Of a stretch of 64,000 nt of DNA, positions 1-7,314 are shown piece by piece; within the stretch, counting starts at the first letter, position 1; each line of letters begins with the position of its first letter. The notes below the pieces were generated by a model. It was not told the DNA's origin, made no database searches, and worked only from the letters and a program-made list of their open reading frames with translations. The stretch is from Sphingomonas sp. UNC305MFCol5.2. Lineage in GTDB: Bacteria > Pseudomonadota > Alphaproteobacteria > Sphingomonadales > Sphingomonadaceae. The stretch covers positions 248,001 to 312,000 of the forward strand of contig NZ_JOOE01000002.1 in the NCBI RefSeq assembly GCF_000712135.1, read 5' to 3'. The translations under genes were made by a program, and so were the position numbers.

Positions 1-228
1 CTTGACGACCTGCTGCCCCGGCGTGACCGAACGCAGCACGTTCTGGCCGACCGCCTGCTCGGTCACCTTCTCGACGAAGTCGCGCGCCACGGGAAGCGCG
101 ACATCGGCCTCCAGCAGCGCGATCCGCACTTCGCGCATCGCGGTGCGGACGTCGGCTTCGCCCAGCGCACCACGCCCGCGCAGACGCTCGAAGACGCCGC
201 CTAGCCGATCGCTCAGACTGTCGAACAT
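1..228 (-). CDS. ffh: Signal recognition particle protein Ffh, N-terminal part only
   Basis: The minus strand reads 76 codons from ATG at 228 to the window edge without a stop. The translation begins MFDSLSDRLGGVFERLRGRG and continues through RTAMREVRIALLEADVALPV to SVTPGQQVVK, which is the N-domain helical bundle of the SRP54 GTPase Ffh. Ffh binds the 4.5S RNA and signal peptides of nascent membrane proteins, and docks on FtsY, which is encoded 4 kb away on the other strand. The GTPase and M domains lie outside the window. The start is well supported because it matches the usual Ffh N-terminus. Confidence 0.93.
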   Translation of the reverse strand, partial: MFDSLSDRLGGVFERLRGRGALGEADVRTAMREVRIALLEADVALPVARDFVEKVTEQAVGQNVLRSVTPGQQVVK

Positions 229-496
229 GGGACCAAGATCACTCCAAAATCACGACCGGCCCGCCAAACGCAAAACACGCCGGCGGACGAAACCTCGTCG
301 GCCGGCGTCACCCCTTGGGGCGCACAATGTTCGCGTTCCACGGGAACGGTCGGAGGCGCACATAGCGGCGTATCCCGGATTGCGCAACCTTTTGGACCGC
401 AGGCGCCGGTAAGGTTTCGGAAAGCTCCGTATTTAACTCGATATACACCCTCAACCGGCAAAACGCGCATTATCGTTTAGGGGGCGTGCATCGGCC

Positions 497-2122
497 ATGT
501 CGCGGGATTTCGAAGAAGACATGACGCAAGACAACGCTCCGCGCACGAGCGTGATTACGGGCGCGATCAGCGTAGCTGCGATCCTTCTATTCGTGGGCAT
601 CGGCAGCGCGGTGCTGTCCCAATCGCTGCAGCACTATCTCCAGGGCGCCGAACCGCCCGCCCAGCCGCTGGTAATTGCGCTGCTGCTGAACGTCGCACTG
701 ATCCTGTTCGGCTGGCGCCGCCATGCTGCGCTCAGCCACGAACTCCAGATCCGCGCAGCCGCCGAGGAACGTGCCCAGCAGCTCGCCAGCCGCGATCCGC
801 TGACCGGCTTCCTCAACCGCCGCAGCCTCGCCGAAGAAGGCGCGGCGATGTTCGTTCGCGCGCAGCGCCGCCGCAAGGCGATGGCGCTGGCGATGCTCGA
901 CCTCGATCATTTCAAGACGATCAACGACATGCACGGCCATGCCGTGGGCGACGCATTGCTCCGCGCCGTCGCCGACGAGATCGCGCATCTCATGCCGCCG
1001 ATCGCGCTCACGGCGCGGCTGGGCGGTGACGAATTCGCCTGCGGCTTCCTGTTCGATGCAGACGAGCCGGGCATGGTCGAACGCATCGCCGAAAAACTGA
1101 TCAGCCGCATGGCGCAGCCTTTCGAGGCCGAGGGCCTGCGTCTCCACATCAGCTGTTCGCTCGGCATCGCCCGCTCGGACTTCGATTGCACCGGCATCGA
1201 CGCGCTGATGCGCGCCGCCGACATCGCGATGTATCAGGCCAAGAAGGGCGGCCGGAACCGCTTCGCCTGGTTCGATCAGTCGATGGAGCGCGAGTTGCAG
1301 ACCCGCAACGATCTCGAATCCGGCCTTCGCCTCGCGATCCCGCGGCAGGAAGTCGTTCCCTATTTCGAGCAGCAGATCGATCTCGCGACCGGCCGCCTCC
1401 ACGGCTTCGAAGTGCTCGCGCGCTGGGAGCATCCGCAGCGCGGCACGATCAGCCCTGAATTGTTCATCCCGATCGCCGAGGAAACCGGCATGATCGGCGA
1501 TCTGTCGCTTTCGATCATGCAGCAGGCATTCCTCGCCGCGCGCGATTGGGATCCCTCGCTCAACCTGTCGATCAATATCTCGCCGTGGCAGCTGCGTGAC
1601 GCATGGCTGGCGCAAAAGATCATCAAGGTGCTCACCGAGACCGGCTTCCCCGCCAACCGGCTCGAGGTGGAGATCACCGAGAGCGCATTGTTCGACAATC
1701 TCGCGCTGGCGCAATCGATCGTCGGCAGCCTCAAGAATCAGGGGGTGCAGCTCGCGCTCGACGATTTCGGCACCGGCTATTCGTCGCTGGCACATCTGCG
1801 CGCATTGCCTTTCGACCGGATCAAGATCGACAAGAGCTTCATCATGTCGCTGAACGAGAGCGCCGATTCGGCCGCGATCGTCAATGCGATCATCAGCCTG
1901 GGCGAGAGCCTCAACCTGCCGATCACCGCCGAGGGGGTCGAGGATGCTGGGATCGAGGAGCGGCTGCGCGCGCTCGGCTGCACCAAGGCGCAGGGCTGGC
2001 ACTACGGCAAGCCGCTGTCGATCGCGGGAGTCCGCCGCCTGCTCGCAGAGCGCCGATTGCTCCGCTATTCTCCCGCTGCGGAAGGCCCGACACCCGTCAC
2101 CAGCCAGCGCCTGGCCGGCTAA
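497..2122 (+). CDS. Membrane GGDEF/EAL protein (cyclic-di-GMP turnover)
   Basis: This 541-residue protein has two predicted membrane helices (about residues 18-40 and 57-73), then a GGDEF domain with an intact GGDEF at 176-180. A complete-looking EAL domain follows, with EVL at 305-307, NISPW, EITES, DDFGTGYSS and KIDKSF. It can therefore be expected to make and/or break c-di-GMP at the inner membrane. The RxxD inhibitory site that usually precedes GGDEF is absent, so product inhibition through that site is unlikely. ATG at 521 is an alternative start with a purine-rich GAAGAAG before it. The 3' end overlaps the convergent DUF924 gene by 26 bp. Confidence 0.92.
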   Translation: MSRDFEEDMTQDNAPRTSVITGAISVAAILLFVGIGSAVLSQSLQHYLQGAEPPAQPLVIALLLNVALILFGWRRHAALSHELQIRAAAEERAQQLASRDPLTGFLNRRSLAEEGAAMFVRAQRRRKAMALAMLDLDHFKTINDMHGHAVGDALLRAVADEIAHLMPPIALTARLGGDEFACGFLFDADEPGMVERIAEKLISRMAQPFEAEGLRLHISCSLGIARSDFDCTGIDALMRAADIAMYQAKKGGRNRFAWFDQSMERELQTRNDLESGLRLAIPRQEVVPYFEQQIDLATGRLHGFEVLARWEHPQRGTISPELFIPIAEETGMIGDLSLSIMQQAFLAARDWDPSLNLSINISPWQLRDAWLAQKIIKVLTETGFPANRLEVEITESALFDNLALAQSIVGSLKNQGVQLALDDFGTGYSSLAHLRALPFDRIKIDKSFIMSLNESADSAAIVNAIISLGESLNLPITAEGVEDAGIEERLRALGCTKAQGWHYGKPLSIAGVRRLLAERRLLRYSPAAEGPTPVTSQRLAG

Positions 2123-2675
2123 GATATTCCTCTTCCTCGGGCGTCGACTCGCGCCCCAATGCCGCGTTGCGACTGGGAAACCGGCCGTAGCGGGCGATCA
2201 CCTCGGCGTGCTGCTGCGCATATTCGAGCGCTTCCTCCTGCTCCAGCGCCGCGAAGCAACGGAGGCTCACCGACTGCAGCTCGCGGCTCTCGGCATGCTC
2301 GAACGGCAGATAGAGAAACTGGCGCTGCTCGGGCGTCATGTCGCGGTCCCAGCCGCGCTCGACGGCCAGGCCCGCGAGCTCTTGTGCCAACGGGTCGGCG
2401 GCGAAAGCCTCGGCCGTGCCGCGGTGAATGTTGCGACTGAACTGGTCGAGCAGGATCACCGCGGCGAGCAGTGTCCGCGGATCGTCGCGCCATCCGGACG
2501 CCTTGCTCTCGAGCACCGCCAGCCGGAGCGCCTCGAAGAGATCGCCGATCTCGCGGTCGATCTCCTCGGACTTCGCGAACCACTGCTCGGGCATCAGCCC
2601 GTCGAACCAGAAGCCGAGCACTTCCTCGGCCTTCGCGTGGACTTCCGACGCCGCCGACCCTAGATCGCTCGCCAA
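2097..2675 (-). CDS. DUF924 family protein
   Basis: The 192-residue product contains the DUF924 core: VLGFWFDG near the N-terminus, then LLDQFSRNIHRGTAEAFAAD, then FLYLPFEHAES and a YGRFPSRNAALGR ending. The family is a TPR-like helical fold of unknown function that is widespread in proteobacteria. The start is TTG at 2675, chosen because AGGAGA lies six bases upstream and no upstream ATG exists in frame; the next in-frame Met is inside the conserved domain. The start codon shares base 2675 with the start of the divergent mtaB. The 3' end overlaps the GGDEF/EAL gene. Confidence 0.88.
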   Translation of the reverse strand: MASDLGSAASEVHAKAEEVLGFWFDGLMPEQWFAKSEEIDREIGDLFEALRLAVLESKASGWRDDPRTLLAAVILLDQFSRNIHRGTAEAFAADPLAQELAGLAVERGWDRDMTPEQRQFLYLPFEHAESRELQSVSLRCFAALEQEEALEYAQQHAEVIARYGRFPSRNAALGRESTPEEEEYLSRPGAGW

Positions 2676-4033
2676 TGCCGATCTCCTCTCCTCAGATCAT
2701 CAACATGGGTTGCCGACTCAACCTTGCCGAGGGCGAGTCGATCCGTGCGCTGCTGGCGGGGCGTGACACGATCGTGGTGAACAGCTGCGCGGTCACCAAC
2801 GAAGCCATCAAGCAAACGCGTCAAGCAATCCGCCGCGCCCGCCGCGAACGCCCCGAGGCCGAGCTTGTCGTCACGGGTTGCGCGGCGCAAATCGATCCCG
2901 CCAGCTTCGCCGCGATGCCTGAAGTGAACCGGGTGATCGGCAATGCCGATAAGCTCAGAGCGGAAGCTTGGGAAACTTATGACGAGGTTCTCGTCCAGGA
3001 CATCATGGCCGTCCGCGAGACCGCGCCGCATCTTGCCGCGAGCTTCTCCACCCACGCCCGCGCGTTCGTCGAGGTCCAGAACGGCTGCGATCATCGCTGC
3101 ACCTTCTGCGCGATTCCCTATGGCCGCGGCAATAGTCGCTCGGTGCCCGCAGGGGCAGTGATCGACCGGATCGCCGCACTCGCCGAAAACCATGCCGAGA
3201 TCGTCCTCACCGGGGTCGATCTGACCAGCTACGGCCCCGACCTCCCCGGCGCGCCCAGCCTCGGCCAGCTCGTCGAGCGCATCCTCGCGCACGTACCGCG
3301 CCTCCAGCGCCTCCGCCTTTCCTCGCTCGACGGCGTCGAGATCGACGATCGCCTGTTCGCCCTGCTCACCCAGGAGCTGCGCCTTCAGCCGCATATCCAC
3401 CTCTCGCTTCAGGCGGGCGACGACATGGTGCTCAAGCGCATGAAGCGCCGCCACAGCCGCGCCGAGAGCATCGCATTGGTCGAGCGCCTGAAGCAGGCAC
3501 GCTCTGATATCGCGATCGGCGCCGATCTGATCGCCGGCTTCCCCACCGAAGACGAAGCGATGTTCGCCAACACCCTCGCGCTGATCGACGATTGTGACTT
3601 GGTCCACACCCATATCTTCCCTTACAGCCCCCGCGCCGGCACTCCCGCCGCGCGCATGCCGCAGGTCTCGCCCGCAATCGTGAAGGCCCGCGCCGCCCGC
3701 CTGCGCGAGGCGGCCACCGCCCGCCGTTCGCGCTGGCTGCAAAGCCTGATAGGCAGCGAACAACAAGTGCTGGTAGAGCGCCCAGGCGACCGCGGCCATG
3801 CCGGCAATTTCGCCGAAGTGCGTTTTCCCGCTCAGGAGATAGGTTCGATCGTGCAAGTGACGATTACCGGCGTTTCGAAATACGGGCTCACCGCCGTCCC
3901 CATGCGTCACCCCGGCCTCGTGCCGGGGTCCACCGCGCGGCGGGACGGCGGCTTCGAGCCTCTCGCTTCACCTTCGCCGCATAGTGGACCCCGGCACAAG
4001 GCCGGGGTGACGGATCTGGGGCTAACTGAATGA
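2675..4033 (+). CDS. mtaB: tRNA t6A37 methylthiotransferase MtaB
   Basis: This 452-residue radical-SAM enzyme converts t6A37 to ms2t6A in tRNAs. The UPF0004 domain has Cys13 (MGCRLN), Cys38 (NSCAVT) and Cys69 (TGCAAQ). The radical-SAM cluster motif CxxxCxxC is Cys138, Cys142 and Cys145 (NGCDHRCTFCAIPYGRGNSR). A TRAM-like end reads VQVTITGVSKYGL. The ATG at 2675 places CRLN where it normally sits. Residues after about 410 are encoded by a palindromic repeat (3905-4012), which gives a non-native tail of roughly 42 residues. The stop overlaps the ftsY start by 4 bp (ATGA), which implies translational coupling. Confidence 0.93.
   Translation: MPISSPQIINMGCRLNLAEGESIRALLAGRDTIVVNSCAVTNEAIKQTRQAIRRARRERPEAELVVTGCAAQIDPASFAAMPEVNRVIGNADKLRAEAWETYDEVLVQDIMAVRETAPHLAASFSTHARAFVEVQNGCDHRCTFCAIPYGRGNSRSVPAGAVIDRIAALAENHAEIVLTGVDLTSYGPDLPGAPSLGQLVERILAHVPRLQRLRLSSLDGVEIDDRLFALLTQELRLQPHIHLSLQAGDDMVLKRMKRRHSRAESIALVERLKQARSDIAIGADLIAGFPTEDEAMFANTLALIDDCDLVHTHIFPYSPRAGTPAARMPQVSPAIVKARAARLREAATARRSRWLQSLIGSEQQVLVERPGDRGHAGNFAEVRFPAQEIGSIVQVTITGVSKYGLTAVPMRHPGLVPGSTARRDGGFEPLASPSPHSGPRHKAGVTDLGLTE
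3905..4012. repeat. Palindromic intergenic-type repeat lying inside the mtaB 3' end
   Basis: The arms 3905-3933 and 3984-4012 are 29 bp each and are inverted copies with a single mismatch; each carries a core of the form CACCCCGGCC...GGGGT. The arms are separated by 50 bp. A relative of the same family lies at 7156-7236. Here the element is read through in frame as the last ~40 residues of MtaB. Confidence 0.9.
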
Positions 4034-4968
4034 GCACCAATCCCTCGTGGCACAACAAGCTGCTTGGCGGCTTCAAGAAAACCTCGGACAAGCTTCTCGG
4101 CAACCTCGCCGGCCTCTCCGGCGCGCGGCTCGACGACGCCACGCTCGACGATATCGAAGAGGCGCTGATCGCCTCGGATCTCGGCCCCGGTACCGCGGCC
4201 AAGGTCCGTGCGCGCCTCGCCGAGGGTCAATATGAGCGCAACATGGAGGAGCTCGGCATCCGTCTCGTCGTCGCCGAGGAGATCGAGAAGGCGCTCGCCC
4301 CGGTCGCGAAGCATCTCGAGATCGAGGCGTTCCCGCGCCCGCAGGTCATTCTCGTCATCGGCGTCAACGGCAGCGGCAAGACCACCACCATCGCCAAGCT
4401 CGCCAATCTGCTGATCGAACAGGATTACGGCGTCATGCTCGCCGCGGGCGACACCTTCCGCGCCGCCGCGATCGGCCAGCTCAAGACGTGGGCCGAGCGC
4501 ATCGGCGTGCCGATCGTCACCGGCCCCGAAGGCGGCGACGCCGCGGGCATCGTCTTCGAGGCGGTCAAGCAGGCCACTGCCACCGGCATCGACGTCCTCA
4601 TCGTCGATACCGCCGGGCGGCTCCAGAACAAGCGCGAGCTGATGGACGAGCTCGCCAAGATCCGCCGCGTCCTCGGCCGGCTCAATCCCGCTGCGCCGCA
4701 CGACGTGGTTCTCGTCCTCGATGCCACCACCGGGCAGAACGCACTCGGCCAGATCGAAGTGTTCAAGGAAGTCGCCGGCGTCACCGGCCTCGTCATGACC
4801 AAGCTCGACGGCACTGCCCGAGGGGGTGTCCTGGTGGCCGCCGCCGAGAAATACGGCCTGCCGATCCACGCGATCGGTGTGGGCGAGAAGGTCGACGATC
4901 TGCGCCCGTTTGACGCCAACGAAGTTGCCAGGATCATTGCTGGCGTGGAAGAACTGACCAATGGCTGA
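4030..4968 (+). CDS. ftsY: Signal recognition particle receptor FtsY
   Basis: This 312-residue SRP-type GTPase receives ribosome-SRP complexes at the inner membrane. It has a short N-domain (about residues 1-100), the G1 P-loop GVNGSGKT at 111-118, DTFRAAAIGQL, the G3 motif DTAGRLQNK and the G4/closing region TKLDGTARGG. There is no long acidic A-domain, as is common in alphaproteobacterial FtsY. It follows mtaB with an ATGA overlap and overlaps yciB by 8 bp, so mtaB-ftsY-yciB read as one transcript. Its partner Ffh begins the window on the opposite strand. Confidence 0.96.
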   Translation: MSTNPSWHNKLLGGFKKTSDKLLGNLAGLSGARLDDATLDDIEEALIASDLGPGTAAKVRARLAEGQYERNMEELGIRLVVAEEIEKALAPVAKHLEIEAFPRPQVILVIGVNGSGKTTTIAKLANLLIEQDYGVMLAAGDTFRAAAIGQLKTWAERIGVPIVTGPEGGDAAGIVFEAVKQATATGIDVLIVDTAGRLQNKRELMDELAKIRRVLGRLNPAAPHDVVLVLDATTGQNALGQIEVFKEVAGVTGLVMTKLDGTARGGVLVAAAEKYGLPIHAIGVGEKVDDLRPFDANEVARIIAGVEELTNG

Positions 4969-5578
4969 TTCCAGACCCGCTCCTTCACCGGGCCTTCGTA
5001 TGCTGATCGATTTCGGTCCGCTCGCCGTGTTCTTCCTCGTCAATGCCTATGCGCCCGGCCTTCAGATTCAGCGCATCATCGCCGCGACCGCGGCCTTCAT
5101 GGTCGCGATGGTCGCCGCGATGCTGCTGTCATGGTGGAAGGCGAAGCACATCTCGCCGATGCTGTGGATCACCGCCGCTCTGGTGCTGCCGTTCGGCGCG
5201 CTGACCATCTATTATCACGACCAGAGCTTCATCCAGATGAAACCGACGATCGTCTATACGATGTTCGCGGTGATCCTCGGCTATGGCCTGATCTCCGGCA
5301 AACCGCTGCTCCAGATGCTGCTCCAGACCGCCTATCCGGGCCTCTCGGCCAAGGGCTGGCGGCTGCTCACGATCAACTGGACCGGCTTCTTCATCGCGAT
5401 GGCGGCGCTCAACGAAGTCATGCGCCATGTGCTGAGCTGGGACCAATGGGTCACCTTCAAGACCTGGGCGGTGATCCCGATGACCCTGGTCTTCGCGATG
5501 CTCAACATTCCCATGCTGCTCAAGCACGGCCTCCAGCTCGAGAAGCCCGAGGATACACCGCTACCGCCGGAGGGATAA
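4961..5578 (+). CDS. yciB: Inner-membrane septation protein YciB/IspZ
   Basis: The 205-residue polytopic protein matches the YciB (IspZ/septation protein A) family. Diagnostic stretches are LIDFGPLAVFFLVNAYAPG, MKPTIVYTMFAVILGYGL, GWRLLTINWTGFFIAMAALN and the Trp-rich WDQWVTFKTWAVIPMT. Five membrane helices are apparent. The family is linked to cell envelope integrity and septation. The ATG lies within the ftsY 3' end (8-bp overlap), which indicates coupling. Downstream comes a palindromic repeat and a bidirectional terminator shared with sodB. Confidence 0.92.
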   Translation: MADSRPAPSPGLRMLIDFGPLAVFFLVNAYAPGLQIQRIIAATAAFMVAMVAAMLLSWWKAKHISPMLWITAALVLPFGALTIYYHDQSFIQMKPTIVYTMFAVILGYGLISGKPLLQMLLQTAYPGLSAKGWRLLTINWTGFFIAMAALNEVMRHVLSWDQWVTFKTWAVIPMTLVFAMLNIPMLLKHGLQLEKPEDTPLPPEG

Positions 5579-5588
5579 CGTCCATAGC

Positions 5589-5664
5589 CGTCGTCCCGGC
5601 GAAAGCCGGGATCGCAATCCGCTTGGCGCCGTCGCGCGAGATCCCGGCTTTCGCCGGGATGACG
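5589..5664. repeat. Palindromic intergenic repeat
   Basis: Inverted arms 5589-5613 and 5640-5664 (25 bp, one mismatch) carry the core TCCCGGCGAAAGCCGGGAT. This is the common proteobacterial intergenic palindrome type. It lies immediately after yciB and could fold as a strong hairpin in the mRNA. Confidence 0.88.
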
Positions 5665-5674
5665 GTATGAAGAA

Positions 5675-5705
5675 GGGCGCCGGACTCGCGTCCGACGCCC
5701 CTTTT
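5675..5705. terminator. Bidirectional rho-independent terminator
   Basis: The stem GGGCGCCGGAC (5675-5685) pairs with GTCCGACGCCC (5690-5700) around a 4-base loop. It is followed by CTTTT on the plus strand, and it is preceded by a purine run that gives TTCTTC on the minus strand. It sits between convergent yciB and sodB and probably ends both. Confidence 0.75.
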
Positions 5706-5721
5706 CATTTCTGCAGTCCTC

Positions 5722-6342
5722 TCAACCCTGATCCGCGCGGCCCACGCCGGCCCCATCCAGATTCTGCGCGACGAATTCCCAGTTGATCAGGTTCGCCGAG
5801 ACGGCATCGAGATAGGCCGGGCGCGCATTGCGGTAATCGACGTAATAAGCGTGCTCCCACACGTCGATCGTCAGCAGCGGCAGCATGCCTTCATACACCA
5901 CCGGGGTGTCGGCATCGTGCAGCGAGGTTACCTTGAGCTTGCCGCCGTCGAGCACCAGCCAGCCCCAGCCGCTCGCGAAATGGTTGGTCGATTCGGTCAC
6001 CAACTGCTTCACCAGCGCTTCGGCGGAGCCGAAGCCGTCGTTGATCAGGTCCGCCAGCTTGCCGGTCGGCACCTGCTTCTCAGGCGAGAGGCACTGCCAG
6101 AAGAAGCTGTGGTTCCAGATCTGGGCCGAGTTGTTGAACAGGCCCTTGTCGCCGGTTTCCTTGGCCTTGGTGATGACCTCGGACAGCTTCAGGCCCTCGA
6201 GACCCTTCTCGGTCACGAAGCCGTTGGTCTTGTCGACATAGGCCTTGTGATGCTTGCCGTGATGGAATTCGAGCGTCTCCGCCGACATGTGCGGTGCGAG
6301 CGCATCCTTGGCATAGGGCAGCGCGGGAAGTTCGAAAGCCAT
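5722..6342 (-). CDS. sodB: Superoxide dismutase, Fe/Mn family (iron type)
   Basis: The 206-residue enzyme disproportionates superoxide in the cytoplasm. All four metal ligands are present: His27 (FHHGKHH), His78 (WNHSFFW), Asp160 and His164 (DVWEHAYYVDYRN). AQIWNHSFFW is typical of the iron form. The ATG at 6342 gives the canonical MAFELPALPY start; upstream in-frame codons would add 29 non-conserved residues. It is a single gene, transcribed divergently from the PuuD-like gene. Confidence 0.96.
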   Translation of the reverse strand: MAFELPALPYAKDALAPHMSAETLEFHHGKHHKAYVDKTNGFVTEKGLEGLKLSEVITKAKETGDKGLFNNSAQIWNHSFFWQCLSPEKQVPTGKLADLINDGFGSAEALVKQLVTESTNHFASGWGWLVLDGGKLKVTSLHDADTPVVYEGMLPLLTIDVWEHAYYVDYRNARPAYLDAVSANLINWEFVAQNLDGAGVGRADQG

Positions 6343-6522
6343 GGGGATACTCCGTGTTCGGTTCACCCGCCCAACGATCCGCGGCGGGAAGCGGTCCCCT
6401 AGCCCCGAAAAACCCCTCCTGTCCCGCAAATTTCATTGCGTGTGACAAACGAAAATTCCGATCATAAGCTGGCATACGTGCGCCGCGGGCAATCGGCGCT
6501 GCAAACACAGGGGAGCAGCCAC

Positions 6523-7086
6523 ATGGACAAGTTTTTCGGCAATCTGCACGCGGTGCTCGCGGTCAGCCTCGTGCTGGCGGTCGGGCTGATGTTCGCACCC
6601 TATTTCAATCCGCCGCTGGGCCTGTGGAACGGAGTGTTCCAGTGGCTCCACGTCTTCTTCGGGATCACCTGGATCGGGCTCCTTTACTATTTCAACTTCG
6701 TCCAGATCCCGACCATGCCGAAGATCCCGGCCGAGCTGAAACCCGGCATATCGAAGTTCATCGCGCCCAAGGCCCTGTTCTTCTTCCGCTACGCGGCGTT
6801 GCTCACCGTGATCACCGGCCTGACCCTCGCCTGGCTCTACAACGAGCTCGAGGATGCACTGCTGCTGCGCGAGAATGCCCGGCTGATCGGCATCGGCATG
6901 TGGCTGGCGCTGGTGATGGCGGCGAATGTCTGGTTCATCATCTGGCCCAACCAGAAAAAGGCGCTCGGCCTGGTCGAGGCCGACGATGCCACCAAGGCAA
7001 AGGCAGCCAAGGCCGCGATGATCGCCTCGCGCCTCAACGTGTTGCTGTCGCTGCCGATGCTGCTGGCGATGACCAACTATCATTGA
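6523..7086 (+). CDS. PuuD-like (urate hydroxylase N-terminal family) membrane protein
   Basis: The 187-residue protein has about four or five membrane helices. It contains FQWLHVFFGITWIGLLYYFN and FIAPKALFFFRYAALLT, which resemble the membrane domain of PuuD urate hydroxylase (Urate_ox_N). The cytochrome c domain that completes true PuuD is missing, and no purine catabolism gene is nearby, so urate oxidation is doubtful. His residues in the WLHVFFGITWIG helix could bind haem. ATG at 6523 is preferred because AGGGGAG lies seven bases upstream. Confidence 0.7.
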   Translation: MDKFFGNLHAVLAVSLVLAVGLMFAPYFNPPLGLWNGVFQWLHVFFGITWIGLLYYFNFVQIPTMPKIPAELKPGISKFIAPKALFFFRYAALLTVITGLTLAWLYNELEDALLLRENARLIGIGMWLALVMAANVWFIIWPNQKKALGLVEADDATKAKAAKAAMIASRLNVLLSLPMLLAMTNYH

Positions 7087-7091
7087 GGGCA

Positions 7092-7312
7092 TCTCCCTCT
7101 CCCGCTTGCGGGAGAGGGTTGGGGTGAGGGCTCATACAAGTTGTTGTAAATTTCAGTCATCCCGGCCTCGAGCCGGGATCCCGCTTCTTCTGCCCGGTCT
7201 GAAGGCAGCGGGACCCCGGCTCAAGGCCGGGGTGACGAAAAATAATATGAGTCCTCAACCTGGTCTCGCCCGACTCACCCTCACCCAACCCTCTCCCGCA
7301 AGCGGGAGAGGG
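7092..7312. repeat. Nested inverted repeats between the PuuD-like gene and pspF
   Basis: An outer pair (about 7095-7130 and 7278-7312) carries CCCTCTCCCGCTTGCGGGAG on each side, and each copy is itself a palindrome. An inner pair of 30-bp arms (7156-7185 and 7207-7236, three mismatches) belongs to the same family as the repeat inside mtaB. The whole 228-bp gap between the two genes is taken up by this nested structure. Confidence 0.87.
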
Positions 7313-7314
7313 CA

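Noticed and set aside
587..2002. Open frame of 471 codons opposite the GGDEF/EAL gene
   Set aside because: The translation has no known motifs while the plus-strand frame has complete GGDEF and EAL domains.
2471..2674. 68-codon upstream extension of mtaB
   Set aside because: The extension is Arg/Pro/Ser-rich, lies antisense to the DUF924 gene, and the conserved MtaB N-terminus begins at the ATG at 2675.
6343..6429. 29-codon upstream extension of sodB
   Set aside because: The family N-terminus starts at MAFELPALPY; the extension is not conserved in type.
3905..7236. Palindromic repeats as a possible CRISPR array
   Set aside because: The copies are inverted, unequally spaced and separated by genes; there are no regular spacers and no cas genes.
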